Origin: Bacillus sp. B15-48
GTDB taxonomy: Bacteria > Bacillota > Bacilli > Bacillales > Cytobacillaceae
Assembly: GCF_016879755.1 (NCBI RefSeq)
Contig: NZ_WOFU01000013.1
Location: 1 to 57,684 of the forward strand
Length of the DNA stretch: 57,684 nucleotides
Direction of reading: 5' to 3'
Shown: piece by piece, positions 23,797-32,883 of the stretch
Layout of the letters: the number at the start of each line of letters is the position of its first letter
How positions within the stretch are numbered: position 1 is the first letter of the stretch
Made by a program: the position numbers and the translations under genes
Notes under the pieces: generated by a model
What the model saw: only the letters and a program-made list of their open reading frames with translations
Databases searched by the model: none
What the model was told of the DNA's origin: nothing

Positions 23797-24105
23797 ATGG
23801 ATAAAATATTGATCGCAGATTATCATACTTTACCGGTAGGAGTGGGCCAAGTATACAAAATTAATGGCGAAGAAGTAGTTCTATTCCGTTTATCAAATGG
23901 AGATGTTCGAGCGATTGAAAATCGCAGCCCTCATCCAAAAGGAGGGACACTTAGTGAAGGGTTAGTTAGCGGTGAATACCTTTATTGCCCTGTCTATGAT
24001 TGGAAAATTTCTTTGAAAGATGGTCAAGTCCAAGCTCCTGATGAAGGGTATGTAAAAATTTATCAATTAGAACAAGACAAAGATCATGTTTTTATCGTAA
24101 AGTAA
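23797..24105 (+). CDS. nirD: Nitrite reductase small subunit, Rieske-like
   Basis: A 102-residue partner of NirB with a Rieske fold (GVGQVYKINGEEVVLFRL, SPHPKGGTLSEGLVSG, LYCPVYDWKISLKDG). The cluster-ligand pairs C-x-H are largely absent, as is usual in NirD: the first site reads SPHPK and the second CPVYDW, so it probably carries no [2Fe-2S] centre. It starts 18 bases after nirB with AGAGGGGG. A terminator follows, then the sirohaem gene. Confidence 0.94.
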   Translation: MDKILIADYHTLPVGVGQVYKINGEEVVLFRLSNGDVRAIENRSPHPKGGTLSEGLVSGEYLYCPVYDWKISLKDGQVQAPDEGYVKIYQLEQDKDHVFIVK

Positions 24106-24116
24106 TAGTTAACAGT

Positions 24117-24146
24117 AAGAGAGAACATAATGTTCTCTCTTTTTTG
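24117..24146 (+). terminator. Terminator between nirD and the sirohaem gene
   Basis: AGAGAGAACAT and ATGTTCTCTCT are near-perfect complements followed by TTTTTT. Some read-through to the next gene is likely, because only 56 bases and no obvious promoter separate them. Confidence 0.85.
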
Positions 24147-24201
24147 AAATCTAAGCTGAATGTTCAGCTGTAAATAATTGTATTTCGGAAGGATGACCAC
24201 C

Positions 24202-25680
24202 ATGACGATGGGAAAAGTATATTTAGTTGGGGCAGGGCCCGGTGATATAGGACTTATTACGGTTAAAGGAATGGAGGCCATTCAGCAAGCCGATGTGATT
24301 TTATATGATCGCCTTGCGAATCCAAAGCTGCTTGAGTTTGCCCCCGCAGGTTGTGAACTTATCTATTGTGGGAAGCTTCCTGACCGCCATGTATTGCGCC
24401 AAGATGCGATTAATGAACTACTAGTCGAAAAAAGCCTTCATGGGAGAGTCGTCGTGCGCTTAAAGGGAGGAGACCCAGGTGTTTTTGGCCGAGTGGGTGA
24501 AGAGGCAGCAGCCCTAGCGGAGCATGGGATTCCTTATGAAATGATTCCTGGAATCACCTCTGGCATTGCTGCGCCATTGTATGCGGGAATTCCAGTGACA
24601 CATCGGGAGTTTGGTGAAAGCTTTGCTATTATTACTGCGCACGATAAGTCGAAGCAAGGTCAGCCAAATCTGAATTGGGCTAGTTTGGCGTCGGGAATTG
24701 ACACGATTGCTTTTTATATGGGCGTATCCAATCTTCCTTATATTGCAAAAAATTTGATGGCAAATGGTAAGTCTGCTGACACTCCGGTGATTTTAATTCG
24801 TTGGGGGACATTCGGGCGTCAAGAAACAATCGAAGGGACGCTTGCTAACATTGCGGATAAAGTAAAATCCGAAAATTTTACGAATCCGGCGATTACGTTA
24901 GTTGGAGACATCGTTTCTTTGCGTAAAAAGTTAAATTGGTTTGAACGAAAGTCATTATTCGGAAGACAAGTTCTTTTTGCGAGAACAGGGACAAATGAAA
25001 GTCCAATCGTGAAAGAGTTAATGAATCAAGGGGCAGATGTGATTGAATTTCCAAGATGGACCAGAAGAGAAGCACCAGTTCAAAATCAATTTCTCGAGAC
25101 TCTCTCTTCATATAACCGTATCTTGTTCACATCACCTGAAAGTGTAGCTGAGTTTTTTGCGATTCTCGTTAAACGGGGGATTGATGTTCGTACAATTTCA
25201 GCCACTTTGTATGGAAAATCAACAAAATCATTAAAGGCGATTAATGAAAAAGGGATGCTAGCACATCTTGTAGACGAAGTGGATGACATCGAGGATATAG
25301 GACGTTTGCTCGTGGTCGGTGATAATCCTCAACAGCAATATAAGGAGACTGATTTTTTTCTCACAAGTATAAAAGAAGTGGATCACAGTTTTTTACCGAT
25401 TTTATCGAGAATGCTTGAAGAGGCTCAAGTAAACACGATTGTATTTCCATCTTCTGCTTCTGTGAAAACCTTTTTTGAAGAAGGGATTCATAAAGGGATT
25501 ATTTCGAAAGAGTTATTAGAAACAGCCGAAATCGTTTGCCTTGGAAATAAAACGGAAGCGATGTTAATGGAACATGGATTTAAAGCAACTAACATTCCAT
25601 CGACGCCTAGTATGGCGGATTTACTTGAATGTTTAAACAATCCTCGAAGTAAAAAAGAGCCTTGGGAAAAAAATAAATGA
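24202..25680 (+). CDS. nasF: Uroporphyrinogen-III C-methyltransferase/uroporphyrinogen-III synthase fusion (NasF-type)
   Basis: A 492-residue bifunctional protein. Residues 1-~245 are the SAM-dependent methyltransferase (VGAGPGDIGLITVKG, RLKGGDPGVFGRVGEEAA, MIPGITSGIAAP, IPVTHR) making precorrin-2 for sirohaem. Residues ~255-485 form a HemD-like uroporphyrinogen-III synthase domain. B. subtilis NasF has the same layout and similar length (483). It supplies the sirohaem of NirB, encoded just upstream. I chose ATG 24202 because GGAAGG lies ten bases upstream; in-frame TTG 24178 and ATG 24193 are alternatives. Confidence 0.92.
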   Translation: MTMGKVYLVGAGPGDIGLITVKGMEAIQQADVILYDRLANPKLLEFAPAGCELIYCGKLPDRHVLRQDAINELLVEKSLHGRVVVRLKGGDPGVFGRVGEEAAALAEHGIPYEMIPGITSGIAAPLYAGIPVTHREFGESFAIITAHDKSKQGQPNLNWASLASGIDTIAFYMGVSNLPYIAKNLMANGKSADTPVILIRWGTFGRQETIEGTLANIADKVKSENFTNPAITLVGDIVSLRKKLNWFERKSLFGRQVLFARTGTNESPIVKELMNQGADVIEFPRWTRREAPVQNQFLETLSSYNRILFTSPESVAEFFAILVKRGIDVRTISATLYGKSTKSLKAINEKGMLAHLVDEVDDIEDIGRLLVVGDNPQQQYKETDFFLTSIKEVDHSFLPILSRMLEEAQVNTIVFPSSASVKTFFEEGIHKGIISKELLETAEIVCLGNKTEAMLMEHGFKATNIPSTPSMADLLECLNNPRSKKEPWEKNK

Positions 25681-25701
25681 AAAGAAGGATATTGACTTGT
25701 A

Positions 25702-25733
25702 AGAGAAGCCATTTCGCTTCTCTTTGTTTTTTT
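25702..25733 (+). terminator. Terminator closing the nir-nasF group
   Basis: AAGAGAAGC and GCTTCTCTT pair around CATTTC, followed by TGTTTTTTT. Confidence 0.88.
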
Positions 25734-25832
25734 CATAAGCTACAGTGTTAATGTGATAGAATTAGTTTGAACTTATACAAAAAAATATAGAATGGAAAAT
25801 CGTTGGCACTAAATTGAAAGAAGGGAACATCG

Positions 25833-26768
25833 TTGAAAAACCTGCAAATTTATTTGATCATCATTGCTGTCATGCTTAGTTGGGGACTGAATGTCACCGC
25901 ACTTAAAACGCTTGTTCAGCATTTTCCTACTATTACGATTCAAGCTGTAAGGGTATTTACAGCTGGAATTATTGTGTTTTTAATTTTGGCTTGGATGAAA
26001 AAACTTCGAAAGCCCACAAGGACGGAATATAAATACATCATTTTAGGTGCATTATTGAATGTAACGATTCATCATCTGTTCCTTGGTGTAGGGCTTGCCA
26101 ATACATCAGCTGTAAATGGAGGGCTTATTCTTGGAATGGGTCCAATTCTCACCGCCTTAATGGCAATTTTGCTTCTAGGAACACGTCTAACACTGGTGAA
26201 GTCAATTGGGTTTATTTCAGGTGGAGTTGGTATAACACTAACTGTATTAGCCGGTAGTGAGAAGGGGATTAATGGGATTTCGATGGGAGACTTTTATGTC
26301 TTTATCTCCATCTTAGCGCAAGCGATTAGTTTTATCGTCATATCTAAAGCGGCAAGGACGATGGACCCCCGGCTTTTAACAGGTTATATGTTTATCTTTG
26401 GCTCTGGGCTTTTATTTTTGATTGGGTTATGGAGTGAACCCAGTGGACTTGCGAGCCTTGCAAACGGCTCTGTCTTTTTATGGCTTGTCTTTTTAGGCTC
26501 AGCTGTGATTGCAACCGCAATTGGCCATATGCTTTATAATTATACAGTTGGGATTATTGGCCCCGCAGAAACATCGATTTTTCTTAATTTAAATACATTC
26601 TTTTCTTTACTCGGAGCGGTCATTCTTCTTAATGAAACGATTACCGGGTCCCATTTCCTCGGTTTGGTGTTCATCGTCATTGGCGTTTTATTCGGCTCAG
26701 GGGCACTTGAGGATATAATGATAAAAAGAAAAGCGAAGAGAACGGCTTCCTATTATCATGCACCTTAG
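25833..26768 (+). CDS. EamA-family (DMT) transporter
   Basis: A 311-residue membrane protein with ten predicted helices arranged as two EamA repeats of five (residues ~5-140 and ~152-290). The first helix holds the typical SWGLNVTALKTLV and the repeats end GGVGITLTVLAG and GVLFGSGALE. Relatives export amino acids or metabolites. The start is TTG with GAAGGGA upstream and no nearby ATG. It precedes the thioredoxin-like gene by 32 bases, so the two are probably co-transcribed. Substrate unknown. Confidence 0.85.
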   Translation: MKNLQIYLIIIAVMLSWGLNVTALKTLVQHFPTITIQAVRVFTAGIIVFLILAWMKKLRKPTRTEYKYIILGALLNVTIHHLFLGVGLANTSAVNGGLILGMGPILTALMAILLLGTRLTLVKSIGFISGGVGITLTVLAGSEKGINGISMGDFYVFISILAQAISFIVISKAARTMDPRLLTGYMFIFGSGLLFLIGLWSEPSGLASLANGSVFLWLVFLGSAVIATAIGHMLYNYTVGIIGPAETSIFLNLNTFFSLLGAVILLNETITGSHFLGLVFIVIGVLFGSGALEDIMIKRKAKRTASYYHAP

Positions 26769-26800
26769 GAGGCTATAATAGATGAGAGGGGATATGAAAA

Positions 26801-27367
26801 ATGAAAACATTGAATGAATGGTTTAAACAAGGATTGACGACGAGTGAGTATATTGCAAATATGAAGGTGAATAAAGAGCGGATGTTGAATATCTATAATA
26901 CTTTTCAACTAGACGTCGATGATAGAACTCATCTTCACCAATTGCAAGCACAACAACTAAGAGCTTTAGTCCTTACGGCCGACTGGTGTGGGGATGCGAT
27001 GGTAAATCTCCCTATCTTCTTGCGAATCGCGAATGAAGCGCTCATTGATGTACGCTATTTTATTCGTGATGAGAATTTAGAGTTAATGGATCAGTATTTA
27101 ACAAATGGAAAATCACGGTCAATTCCAATTATCATCTTAATAGATCAAGAAGGAAAGGAAGTAGCTAAATGGGGTCCGCGGGCACCAGAAGCTCAGATTG
27201 CAGCTGATGAATTATTTAGTTCATTGCCACCAAAAGGCACGCCAGAATTTGATGCTGCATTTAAAAAAGTAATTCCGCAATTCCAGAAGAAATTGGCAGA
27301 AGATGAAGAACTCTGGTTTGCAATTAAGCAGGATATGCTCCAAACAATTAAAAATCAATTTTCTTAA
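26801..27367 (+). CDS. Thioredoxin-fold protein (single active-site cysteine)
   Basis: A 188-residue cytoplasmic protein of the Bacillus thioredoxin-family group. The strand-turn ALVLTADWCGDAMVNLPIF (about residues 56-74) keeps the W-C-G of the active site, but the second Cys is replaced by Asp (CGDA), so it cannot form the usual CxxC disulfide. The cis-Pro loop is in SRSIPIIILID. N-terminal helices (LNEWFKQGLTTSEYIANM) are characteristic of this group. A monothiol reductase or bacillithiol-linked role is possible but not shown. A strong terminator follows. Confidence 0.8.
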   Translation: MKTLNEWFKQGLTTSEYIANMKVNKERMLNIYNTFQLDVDDRTHLHQLQAQQLRALVLTADWCGDAMVNLPIFLRIANEALIDVRYFIRDENLELMDQYLTNGKSRSIPIIILIDQEGKEVAKWGPRAPEAQIAADELFSSLPPKGTPEFDAAFKKVIPQFQKKLAEDEELWFAIKQDMLQTIKNQFS

Positions 27368-27379
27368 TATACACGAAAT

Positions 27380-27421
27380 GCACAAGTGATTGTATAAAAT
27401 TAATCACTTGTGCATTTTTTT
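27380..27421 (+). terminator. Terminator after the thioredoxin-fold gene
   Basis: GCACAAGTGATT and AATCACTTGTGC are perfect complements around ten bases, then ATTTTTTT. Confidence 0.9.
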
Positions 27422-27596
27422 GTAATTAGAAATAATAATTATTAGAGAATTTATCATTAGCGGTTTCTTTTATGAGACAAAATATATAAAAATTTCTGAA
27501 AAATAATAGTATAATACGATTTATAGGATTCATTTCGAAAAGCGAAATACAAATAAAATAATTATGTAATGTTATTGATTCCTGGAGGATTCAAAT

Positions 27597-29318
27597 ATGA
27601 AGTTGCTATCGCTTTTAAAACCATATCGTTTGGTGATGGTTATTGCCATTGCATTAATGCTTATAGAACTAGCGGTGGAGCTAGTGCAACCATTGCTCAT
27701 GGCCCAAATCATCGACGAGGGCATTGTAAAAAATGATATTGATAATATTTTAAAATATGGCGGGATTATGCTAGGAATATCTTTGCTAGCATTTCTTGCA
27801 GGGATTGTTAACTCGTTCTTTGCAGCTTATGCGAGTCAAAATTTCGGTTTTGATGTTCGAAAAGAGCTATATAAAAAAATTCAATCGTTTTCGTTTTCCC
27901 TTTTTAATAAATTCCCAGCCTCATCATTAATTACGAGAATGACAAATGATGTGAACCAACTGCAAATGACACTGTTTATAAGTTTAAGAATTGCTTTAAG
28001 ATCTCCCTTACTTGTTTTGGGTGGGGTTATATTAGCTCTTATTGTAAATGTTAAATTAGCGTTCGCTTTTTTATTTGTTGTTCCCCCACTCCTATTTTTC
28101 CTACTATGGATGATGAGGAAGTCAGCGAAAATGTTTAAGATGGTTCAACAGCGCTTAGATAAAGTGAATGGGGTAATGCGCGAAAACCTTGCAGGTATTC
28201 GCTTGATTCGTGCCTTTTCTAGAGGGTCACATGAAGACGAAAGATTCCAAAAGTCGAATCATGAATTGATGGAAAAGACTGTTTATGCTCTAAGATTAAC
28301 TGAAACAGCCATTCCAATTTTGTTATTTTTTATGAATATGACCGTCATCGCTGTTCTTTGGTTAGGGAATGTCGATATTCAAAATGGCAATGTCAGTGTA
28401 GGTGAGGTCGTTGCAATTGTTAATTATGTTGCAAGAATTACAATGGCATTCTCGATGTTTTCATGGATAATCATGATCTTTTCACGGGCCGTCGCTTCCA
28501 CAACCCGATTGAATGAGATATTAATAGTAGAAAATGAAATGCATAGTGGGGATAGGAGATTAACTACCAATCAAGACGTTGGTGGAAGAATTGACGTTAA
28601 AAACGTATCGTTTCGTTATCCTGAGACGAATGTGGATGTTATAACAGGAATCAGTTTTTGTGCACATCCTGGTGAGACGGTTGCGATTTTAGGGGCGACT
28701 GGATCTGGGAAGACGTCTTTGTTTCAGTTAATTCCAAGATTTTATGACCCTACAGAAGGCAAAATAGAGATTGATGGAATGGATGTCCGTACTTTAGAAT
28801 TTAACCATTTGCGAAGACAAATCGGTTATGTCCCTCAAGAAGCCATGCTTTTTACAGGCACGATCAGAGAGAACCTCGCTTGGGGGAAAGAAGATGCGAC
28901 GATGGAAGAAATGACAAAAGCGACAAAAGCTGCGCAAATATACGATACGATTGAACAACTTCCAGAAAAATATGAGACACAGCTAGGACAAAAGGGAGTA
29001 AATTTATCGGGAGGGCAAAAACAGCGATTATCAATCGCTAGAGCCCTTATTAAAAAGCCAAGGATTCTTTTGCTTGATGACAGTACAAGCGCCTTAGATT
29101 TAAAAACGGAGGCGAAATTGCTTGAAGCCATTGACAACTACGACTGTACGACATTAATTATCACGCAAAAAATAAGTACTGCCAAAGAGGCAGATAAAAT
29201 TTTTCTTCTCGAGGATGGAAAAATAATTGGAGAAGGAAAACATGAAGATTTAATTATTCATTCGAAACTTTACCAAGATATTTATCATTCTCAGCTAGGA
29301 ATCCCTGAAACAAGTTAA
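27597..29318 (+). CDS. yfiB: Heterodimeric ABC exporter, degenerate-NBD half (YfiB-like)
   Basis: A 573-residue half-transporter (TMD ~1-310, NBD ~335-570), the same length as B. subtilis YfiB. The Walker A is LGATGSGKTSLFQLI and the signature is NLSGGQKQRLSIARA. Walker B reads LLLDDSTSALD, with Asp instead of the catalytic Glu, and the switch loop reads IITQKIST, with Gln instead of His. This marks the degenerate ATP site typical of asymmetric exporters such as BmrCD. Its partner follows 44 bases downstream. The pair is probably a multidrug exporter; the substrate is not known. GGAGG precedes the ATG. Confidence 0.9.
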   Translation: MKLLSLLKPYRLVMVIAIALMLIELAVELVQPLLMAQIIDEGIVKNDIDNILKYGGIMLGISLLAFLAGIVNSFFAAYASQNFGFDVRKELYKKIQSFSFSLFNKFPASSLITRMTNDVNQLQMTLFISLRIALRSPLLVLGGVILALIVNVKLAFAFLFVVPPLLFFLLWMMRKSAKMFKMVQQRLDKVNGVMRENLAGIRLIRAFSRGSHEDERFQKSNHELMEKTVYALRLTETAIPILLFFMNMTVIAVLWLGNVDIQNGNVSVGEVVAIVNYVARITMAFSMFSWIIMIFSRAVASTTRLNEILIVENEMHSGDRRLTTNQDVGGRIDVKNVSFRYPETNVDVITGISFCAHPGETVAILGATGSGKTSLFQLIPRFYDPTEGKIEIDGMDVRTLEFNHLRRQIGYVPQEAMLFTGTIRENLAWGKEDATMEEMTKATKAAQIYDTIEQLPEKYETQLGQKGVNLSGGQKQRLSIARALIKKPRILLLDDSTSALDLKTEAKLLEAIDNYDCTTLIITQKISTAKEADKIFLLEDGKIIGEGKHEDLIIHSKLYQDIYHSQLGIPETS

Positions 29319-29362
29319 GAGGTTTCAGCTAAACTAAAGGGATTTGAAAGGGTGAATAGTAG

Positions 29363-31153
29363 TTGGGAAAAAAATCTCCGCCCATATTAAAAAGAGGCAA
29401 ATTTACTGCGATAATCAATCGAATCGGGATGTATTTAGCAGATTATAAGGGGCGCTTAACTAGTGTTTTGCTAATGGTCATGTTAAGTGCAGCTCTCGGG
29501 CTACTTGGTCCTTTTATTATTGGTCGGACCATTGACCACCACCTTGCTGAGCGGAGTTCAGAAGGTTTAGGTATGACGCTAGCCATTCTGGCCTTAGTCT
29601 ATTTGTTTCATTCAATTGCTCTATGGCTGCAAAATTATTGGATGATAGGAATTGCCCAAAAAACGGTTTTCAAAATGAGAACACAGTTGTTTGCGAAGCT
29701 CCATAAACTACCTATCCGTTTCTTTGATAAGCGTCAGTACGGGGAGTTAATGAGCAGAGTAACAAATGATATCGAAAATGTCAGCTCTACCTTAAATAGT
29801 TCTGTTATTCAAATCTTTTCAAGCATCCTGACCTTAACCGGAACAATGATCGTGATGTTATGGCTGAGTCCGTTGTTGACTCTCGTAACAATGACAATTG
29901 TTCCCTTAATGTTCCTCGGAATGAAGTGGATTACGAATCGGACCGGGAGACTTTATAAAGAGCAGCAAAAGAATCTCGGTGAGTTAAATGGCTACATTGA
30001 AGAAACGATCTCAGGTCAAAAAATTATAAAAGCTTTTTCACAGGAACAAAAAGTGTTGGATGATTTCCTTGTAAAAAGTGATCAGTTAAAAAAGGCCGGA
30101 TATTGGGCACAAGTATACGCAGGGTTTATTCCAAAATTAATGAGCTTGCTAAATAATTTAAGTTTTACGCTTGTTGCTGCTGCTGGTGCCATCTTTGCTT
30201 TGAACGGAATGGTCTCAATCGGAACAATCGTTATTTTCACTGAATACGCAAGGCAGTTTACAAGGCCGCTCAATGATTTATCAAATCAGTTTAATACATT
30301 GCTTTCAGCGGTGGCTGGAGCTGAACGTGTATTTGATATTATTGATGAAAAGGAAGAGACAGAGGATGAAAAAAGTCTTAAATCAGTCGCCACACTACGA
30401 GGAGAGGTTGAGTTTAGCAATGTCTCATTTACATATGAAAAGTCAGGTGACATAATTAAAAGTTTAAGTTTTTACGCTCGTTCTGGAGAAAGCATTGCTC
30501 TTGTAGGACCCACAGGTGCCGGAAAATCGACAATCATAAATTTACTTATTCGGTTTTATGAACCGAACAGCGGCAAGATTTTTTTTGACGGAAAGGATAG
30601 TCGCAGCCTTACCAGAGAAAGCATTAGAAATCAGATGGCTTTTGTGCTTCAAGATTCGTTTTTATTTGAAGGAACAATTAGGGAAAATATTCGCTATGGA
30701 CGCCTTGATGCGACAGATGAGGAGGTCGAACAAGCAGCGAAGGAAGCAAATGCCCTCTCTTTCATACAAAAGTTACCGAATGGATTTGATACAGAGTTGC
30801 AACAGGACGGTTCGGGTATCTCACAAGGTCAAAAGCAACTTTTAACGATTGCTCGTGCCATCCTTGCAAATCCAGCGATTTTAATTCTTGATGAAGCAAC
30901 GAGCAGCATTGATACGATCACTGAACTAAAAATTCAAGAAGCTTTAAAACGATTAATGAAGGGGCGGACTTCCTTTATTATTGCTCACCGCTTAAACACG
31001 ATTCAACAGGCGGATCAAATTCTTGTGATTAATCAGGGAGAGATCATTGAAAAAGGCAGCCATCGAGAGTTATTAGAAAAGAAAGGGTTCTATTTTGACC
31101 TTTATCGTAATCAATTTAAGAAACACGTTATCTCTCAAACGGCAAATTATTAA
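29363..31153 (+). CDS. yfiC: Heterodimeric ABC exporter, catalytic half (YfiC-like)
   Basis: A 596-residue partner of the preceding half-transporter (TMD ~20-330, NBD ~355-590). It has Walker A VGPTGAGKSTIINLL, Walker [13 protein letters not shown] with the catalytic Glu and the switch His in IIAHRLNT. Its signature motif reads GSGISQGQKQ (SQGQ instead of SGGQ), so the composite site formed with the partner's Walker A deviates. The arrangement gives one consensus and one degenerate ATP site. TTG start with AAAGGG upstream. The name is by analogy in order and length. Confidence 0.88.
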   Translation: MGKKSPPILKRGKFTAIINRIGMYLADYKGRLTSVLLMVMLSAALGLLGPFIIGRTIDHHLAERSSEGLGMTLAILALVYLFHSIALWLQNYWMIGIAQKTVFKMRTQLFAKLHKLPIRFFDKRQYGELMSRVTNDIENVSSTLNSSVIQIFSSILTLTGTMIVMLWLSPLLTLVTMTIVPLMFLGMKWITNRTGRLYKEQQKNLGELNGYIEETISGQKIIKAFSQEQKVLDDFLVKSDQLKKAGYWAQVYAGFIPKLMSLLNNLSFTLVAAAGAIFALNGMVSIGTIVIFTEYARQFTRPLNDLSNQFNTLLSAVAGAERVFDIIDEKEETEDEKSLKSVATLRGEVEFSNVSFTYEKSGDIIKSLSFYARSGESIALVGPTGAGKSTIINLLIRFYEPNSGKIFFDGKDSRSLTRESIRNQMAFVLQDSFLFEGTIRENIRYGRLDATDEEVEQAAKEANALSFIQKLPNGFDTELQQDGSGISQGQKQLLTIARAILANPAILILDEATSSIDTITELKIQEALKRLMKGRTSFIIAHRLNTIQQADQILVINQGEIIEKGSHRELLEKKGFYFDLYRNQFKKHVISQTANY

Positions 31154-31209
31154 CATTAGAGAATAATCGTTTTTTTGTTGTTTTTACAGTTAAAGAAAGT
31201 TTATATGGA

Positions 31210-31243
31210 TTCTTCTAAGTCTAGCTTCAGCGCACTAGAAGAA
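31210..31243. repeat. Inverted-repeat remnant containing a TCTAGCTTCAGCGC core
   Basis: TTCTTCTA and TAGAAGAA are exact complements flanking a GTCTAGCTTCAGCGCACTAG core. The core resembles a short interspersed element (TCTAGCTCCAGCGCCTAG) that I recall from intergenic regions of several Bacillus genomes. That resemblance is from memory and not verified. Confidence 0.4.
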
Positions 31244-31250
31244 AAATTAT

Positions 31251-31279
31251 TTGACAGTACGTGTCTTCTATAATAGAAT
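31251..31279 (+). promoter_or_regulatory. SigA promoter of hom
   Basis: TTGACA (31251-31256) and TAGAAT (31274-31279) are separated by 17 bases; transcription should start near 31286, just upstream of the SAM riboswitch. Confidence 0.75.
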
Positions 31280-31314
31280 CATGTTAACTTAAAAACGAAT
31301 TTAAAATAATATTA

Positions 31315-31424
31315 CTCTTATCCAGAGTGGCGGAGGGACATGGCCCTGTGAAGCCCGGCAACCTTCAAGAATTTTCTTGAAAAGGTGCTAATTCCTGCAG
31401 ACAGAAGTGTCTGAAAGATAAGGG
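31315..31424 (+). promoter_or_regulatory. SAM-I (S-box) riboswitch
   Basis: Conserved S-box elements occur in order: CTTATC (P1 5' side), CAGAGTGGCGGAGGGAC, GGCCCTGTGAAGCCCGGCAACC, AAGGTGCTAATTCC and TCTGAAAGATAAG closing P1. It binds S-adenosylmethionine and here precedes a terminator and hom, so high SAM should stop homoserine dehydrogenase expression, limiting flux to methionine. Confidence 0.97.
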
Positions 31425-31430
31425 GAGGAG

Positions 31431-31473
31431 CGGGGCCCTCTTCTTATTAAGAAGAGGGTCCCGTTTTTTTTTA
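31431..31473 (+). terminator. Riboswitch-controlled terminator upstream of hom
   Basis: CGGGGCCCTCTTCTT pairs with GAAGAGGGTCCCG around ATTAA, followed by nine T. This is the expression platform of the S-box. Confidence 0.93.
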
Positions 31474-31513
31474 GAGCCCTCTCTTAACCAATTTCATTAA
31501 GGATGTGGTTTTG

Positions 31514-32770
31514 ATGTCTACAATAAAGGTAGCGATTTTAGGATTTGGAACAGTAGGTGAGGGTGTATATAGAACGATTAGTACACATCAGGAAAAATTA
31601 ACGGCTGTCCTTGGAAAAAAAGTAGAAGTGGCAGCAATTCTCTTAAAAGACAAGACGAAAGAGCGAGGAATTGACGGAAGTGTTCTAGTGACAGATGACA
31701 TTGAAGACATTATAGGTTTGGAACAACTAGATGTCGTCGTTGAAGCGATTGTTGGCCGTGAACCGGCAAATACGTATTTGCGTCGATTGCTGCAAAAAGG
31801 CTGTCATGTAGTTACTGCCAATAAGGAAATGTTTGCCTATCATGGAACAGAACTTGAAAAGCTTGCTGCTGAGCAAAATGTCTCGATTGGCTTTGAAGCG
31901 ACTGTCGCCGGGGGGATTCCAGTTATTCAAACGATTCAACAATTACTTAATATCAATCGAATTAAGAAGATTGAGGGAATTTTAAATGGGACCTCCAATT
32001 ATATTCTTAGTGAAATGAGGACAAACGGTTTATCATTCGATGCTGCCCTAAAGGCTGCACAAGCGAAAGGATATGCAGAGGCAGACCCTACGAATGATAT
32101 TGAAGGCTATGATGCGTTTTATAAACTCCTTATTGTCAGTGAACTCGCTTTTGGAGAGAAACCAGAATGGGAAAGTGTTCATCGTCAAGGGATTGCAAAT
32201 ATGTCAATTGAAGAAATAAAAATAGCAGAAGAGCTCGGCTTGCGTTTTAAGTTGATTGCCTCTGTTCAAGTGAATGATGGAAAAGTGATTGGCTCTGTAC
32301 GACCGACCCTTGTTTCTAAAACTCATCCATTTTTTAATATTGAAGGGGTAGAGAATGCTGTTTCAATTGAAGGAGATATTGTTGGTCGCATTAGCTTGCA
32401 AGGCCCAGGAGCAGGTATGTTTCCAACTGCGAGTGCGATAATTGAAGATCTCGTTCACGTCGTTCATGGCATTAAAGCGAAAAAAGTTGCAGAACGATCT
32501 CCATTAAGTTTCGTGAATAATGAGGTGGAAAAAAGCAAACAGACTTGGCTCATAATTAACCCGGGTAAAGGCCCATTAAAAACGAATTTATTCACTAACA
32601 TTGAGAACAAAGTAATCATCGAAGCAGATGAACAAACAATCTTAAACGTGCAAAAGCAAAATAAAGAAGCTCGTTTCTATCAAATTGTTGGAGAATATGA
32701 AGTGACTGAAAAAAATGATGAAAATTTCCCCCATAAGGAACCAAAATCGCTCACTTTTGAAACAGTCTAA
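31514..32770 (+). CDS. hom: Homoserine dehydrogenase
   Basis: A 418-residue NAD(P)-dependent enzyme converting aspartate semialdehyde to homoserine on the path to methionine and threonine. N-terminal Rossmann motif ILGFGTVGEGVYRTI, catalytic-domain signature GILNGTSNYILSEM and KGYAEADPTNDIEGYDA (about residues 180-205). The C-terminal region after ~330 is an ACT-like regulatory portion. ATG 31514 follows AAGGA; GTG 31505 is possible. No thrB or thrC lies downstream; a terminator follows, so under the SAM riboswitch this isolated copy looks devoted mainly to methionine supply. Confidence 0.95.
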   Translation: MSTIKVAILGFGTVGEGVYRTISTHQEKLTAVLGKKVEVAAILLKDKTKERGIDGSVLVTDDIEDIIGLEQLDVVVEAIVGREPANTYLRRLLQKGCHVVTANKEMFAYHGTELEKLAAEQNVSIGFEATVAGGIPVIQTIQQLLNINRIKKIEGILNGTSNYILSEMRTNGLSFDAALKAAQAKGYAEADPTNDIEGYDAFYKLLIVSELAFGEKPEWESVHRQGIANMSIEEIKIAEELGLRFKLIASVQVNDGKVIGSVRPTLVSKTHPFFNIEGVENAVSIEGDIVGRISLQGPGAGMFPTASAIIEDLVHVVHGIKAKKVAERSPLSFVNNEVEKSKQTWLIINPGKGPLKTNLFTNIENKVIIEADEQTILNVQKQNKEARFYQIVGEYEVTEKNDENFPHKEPKSLTFETV

Positions 32771-32783
32771 AGAAATGAATCTA

Positions 32784-32816
32784 AACTGCCGATCCCGGCA
32801 GTTTTTTTTTTTTTTT
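32784..32816 (+). terminator. Terminator after hom
   Basis: AAACTGCCG and CGGCAGTTT pair around ATCC, followed by a run of over twelve T. Confidence 0.93.
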
Positions 32817-32883
32817 CTAGCAAAATCTCAGTCAATGGGCTCCAGTCCTGTCATGCGCTGAACAGCGCTTCCACCTTTTTTAT

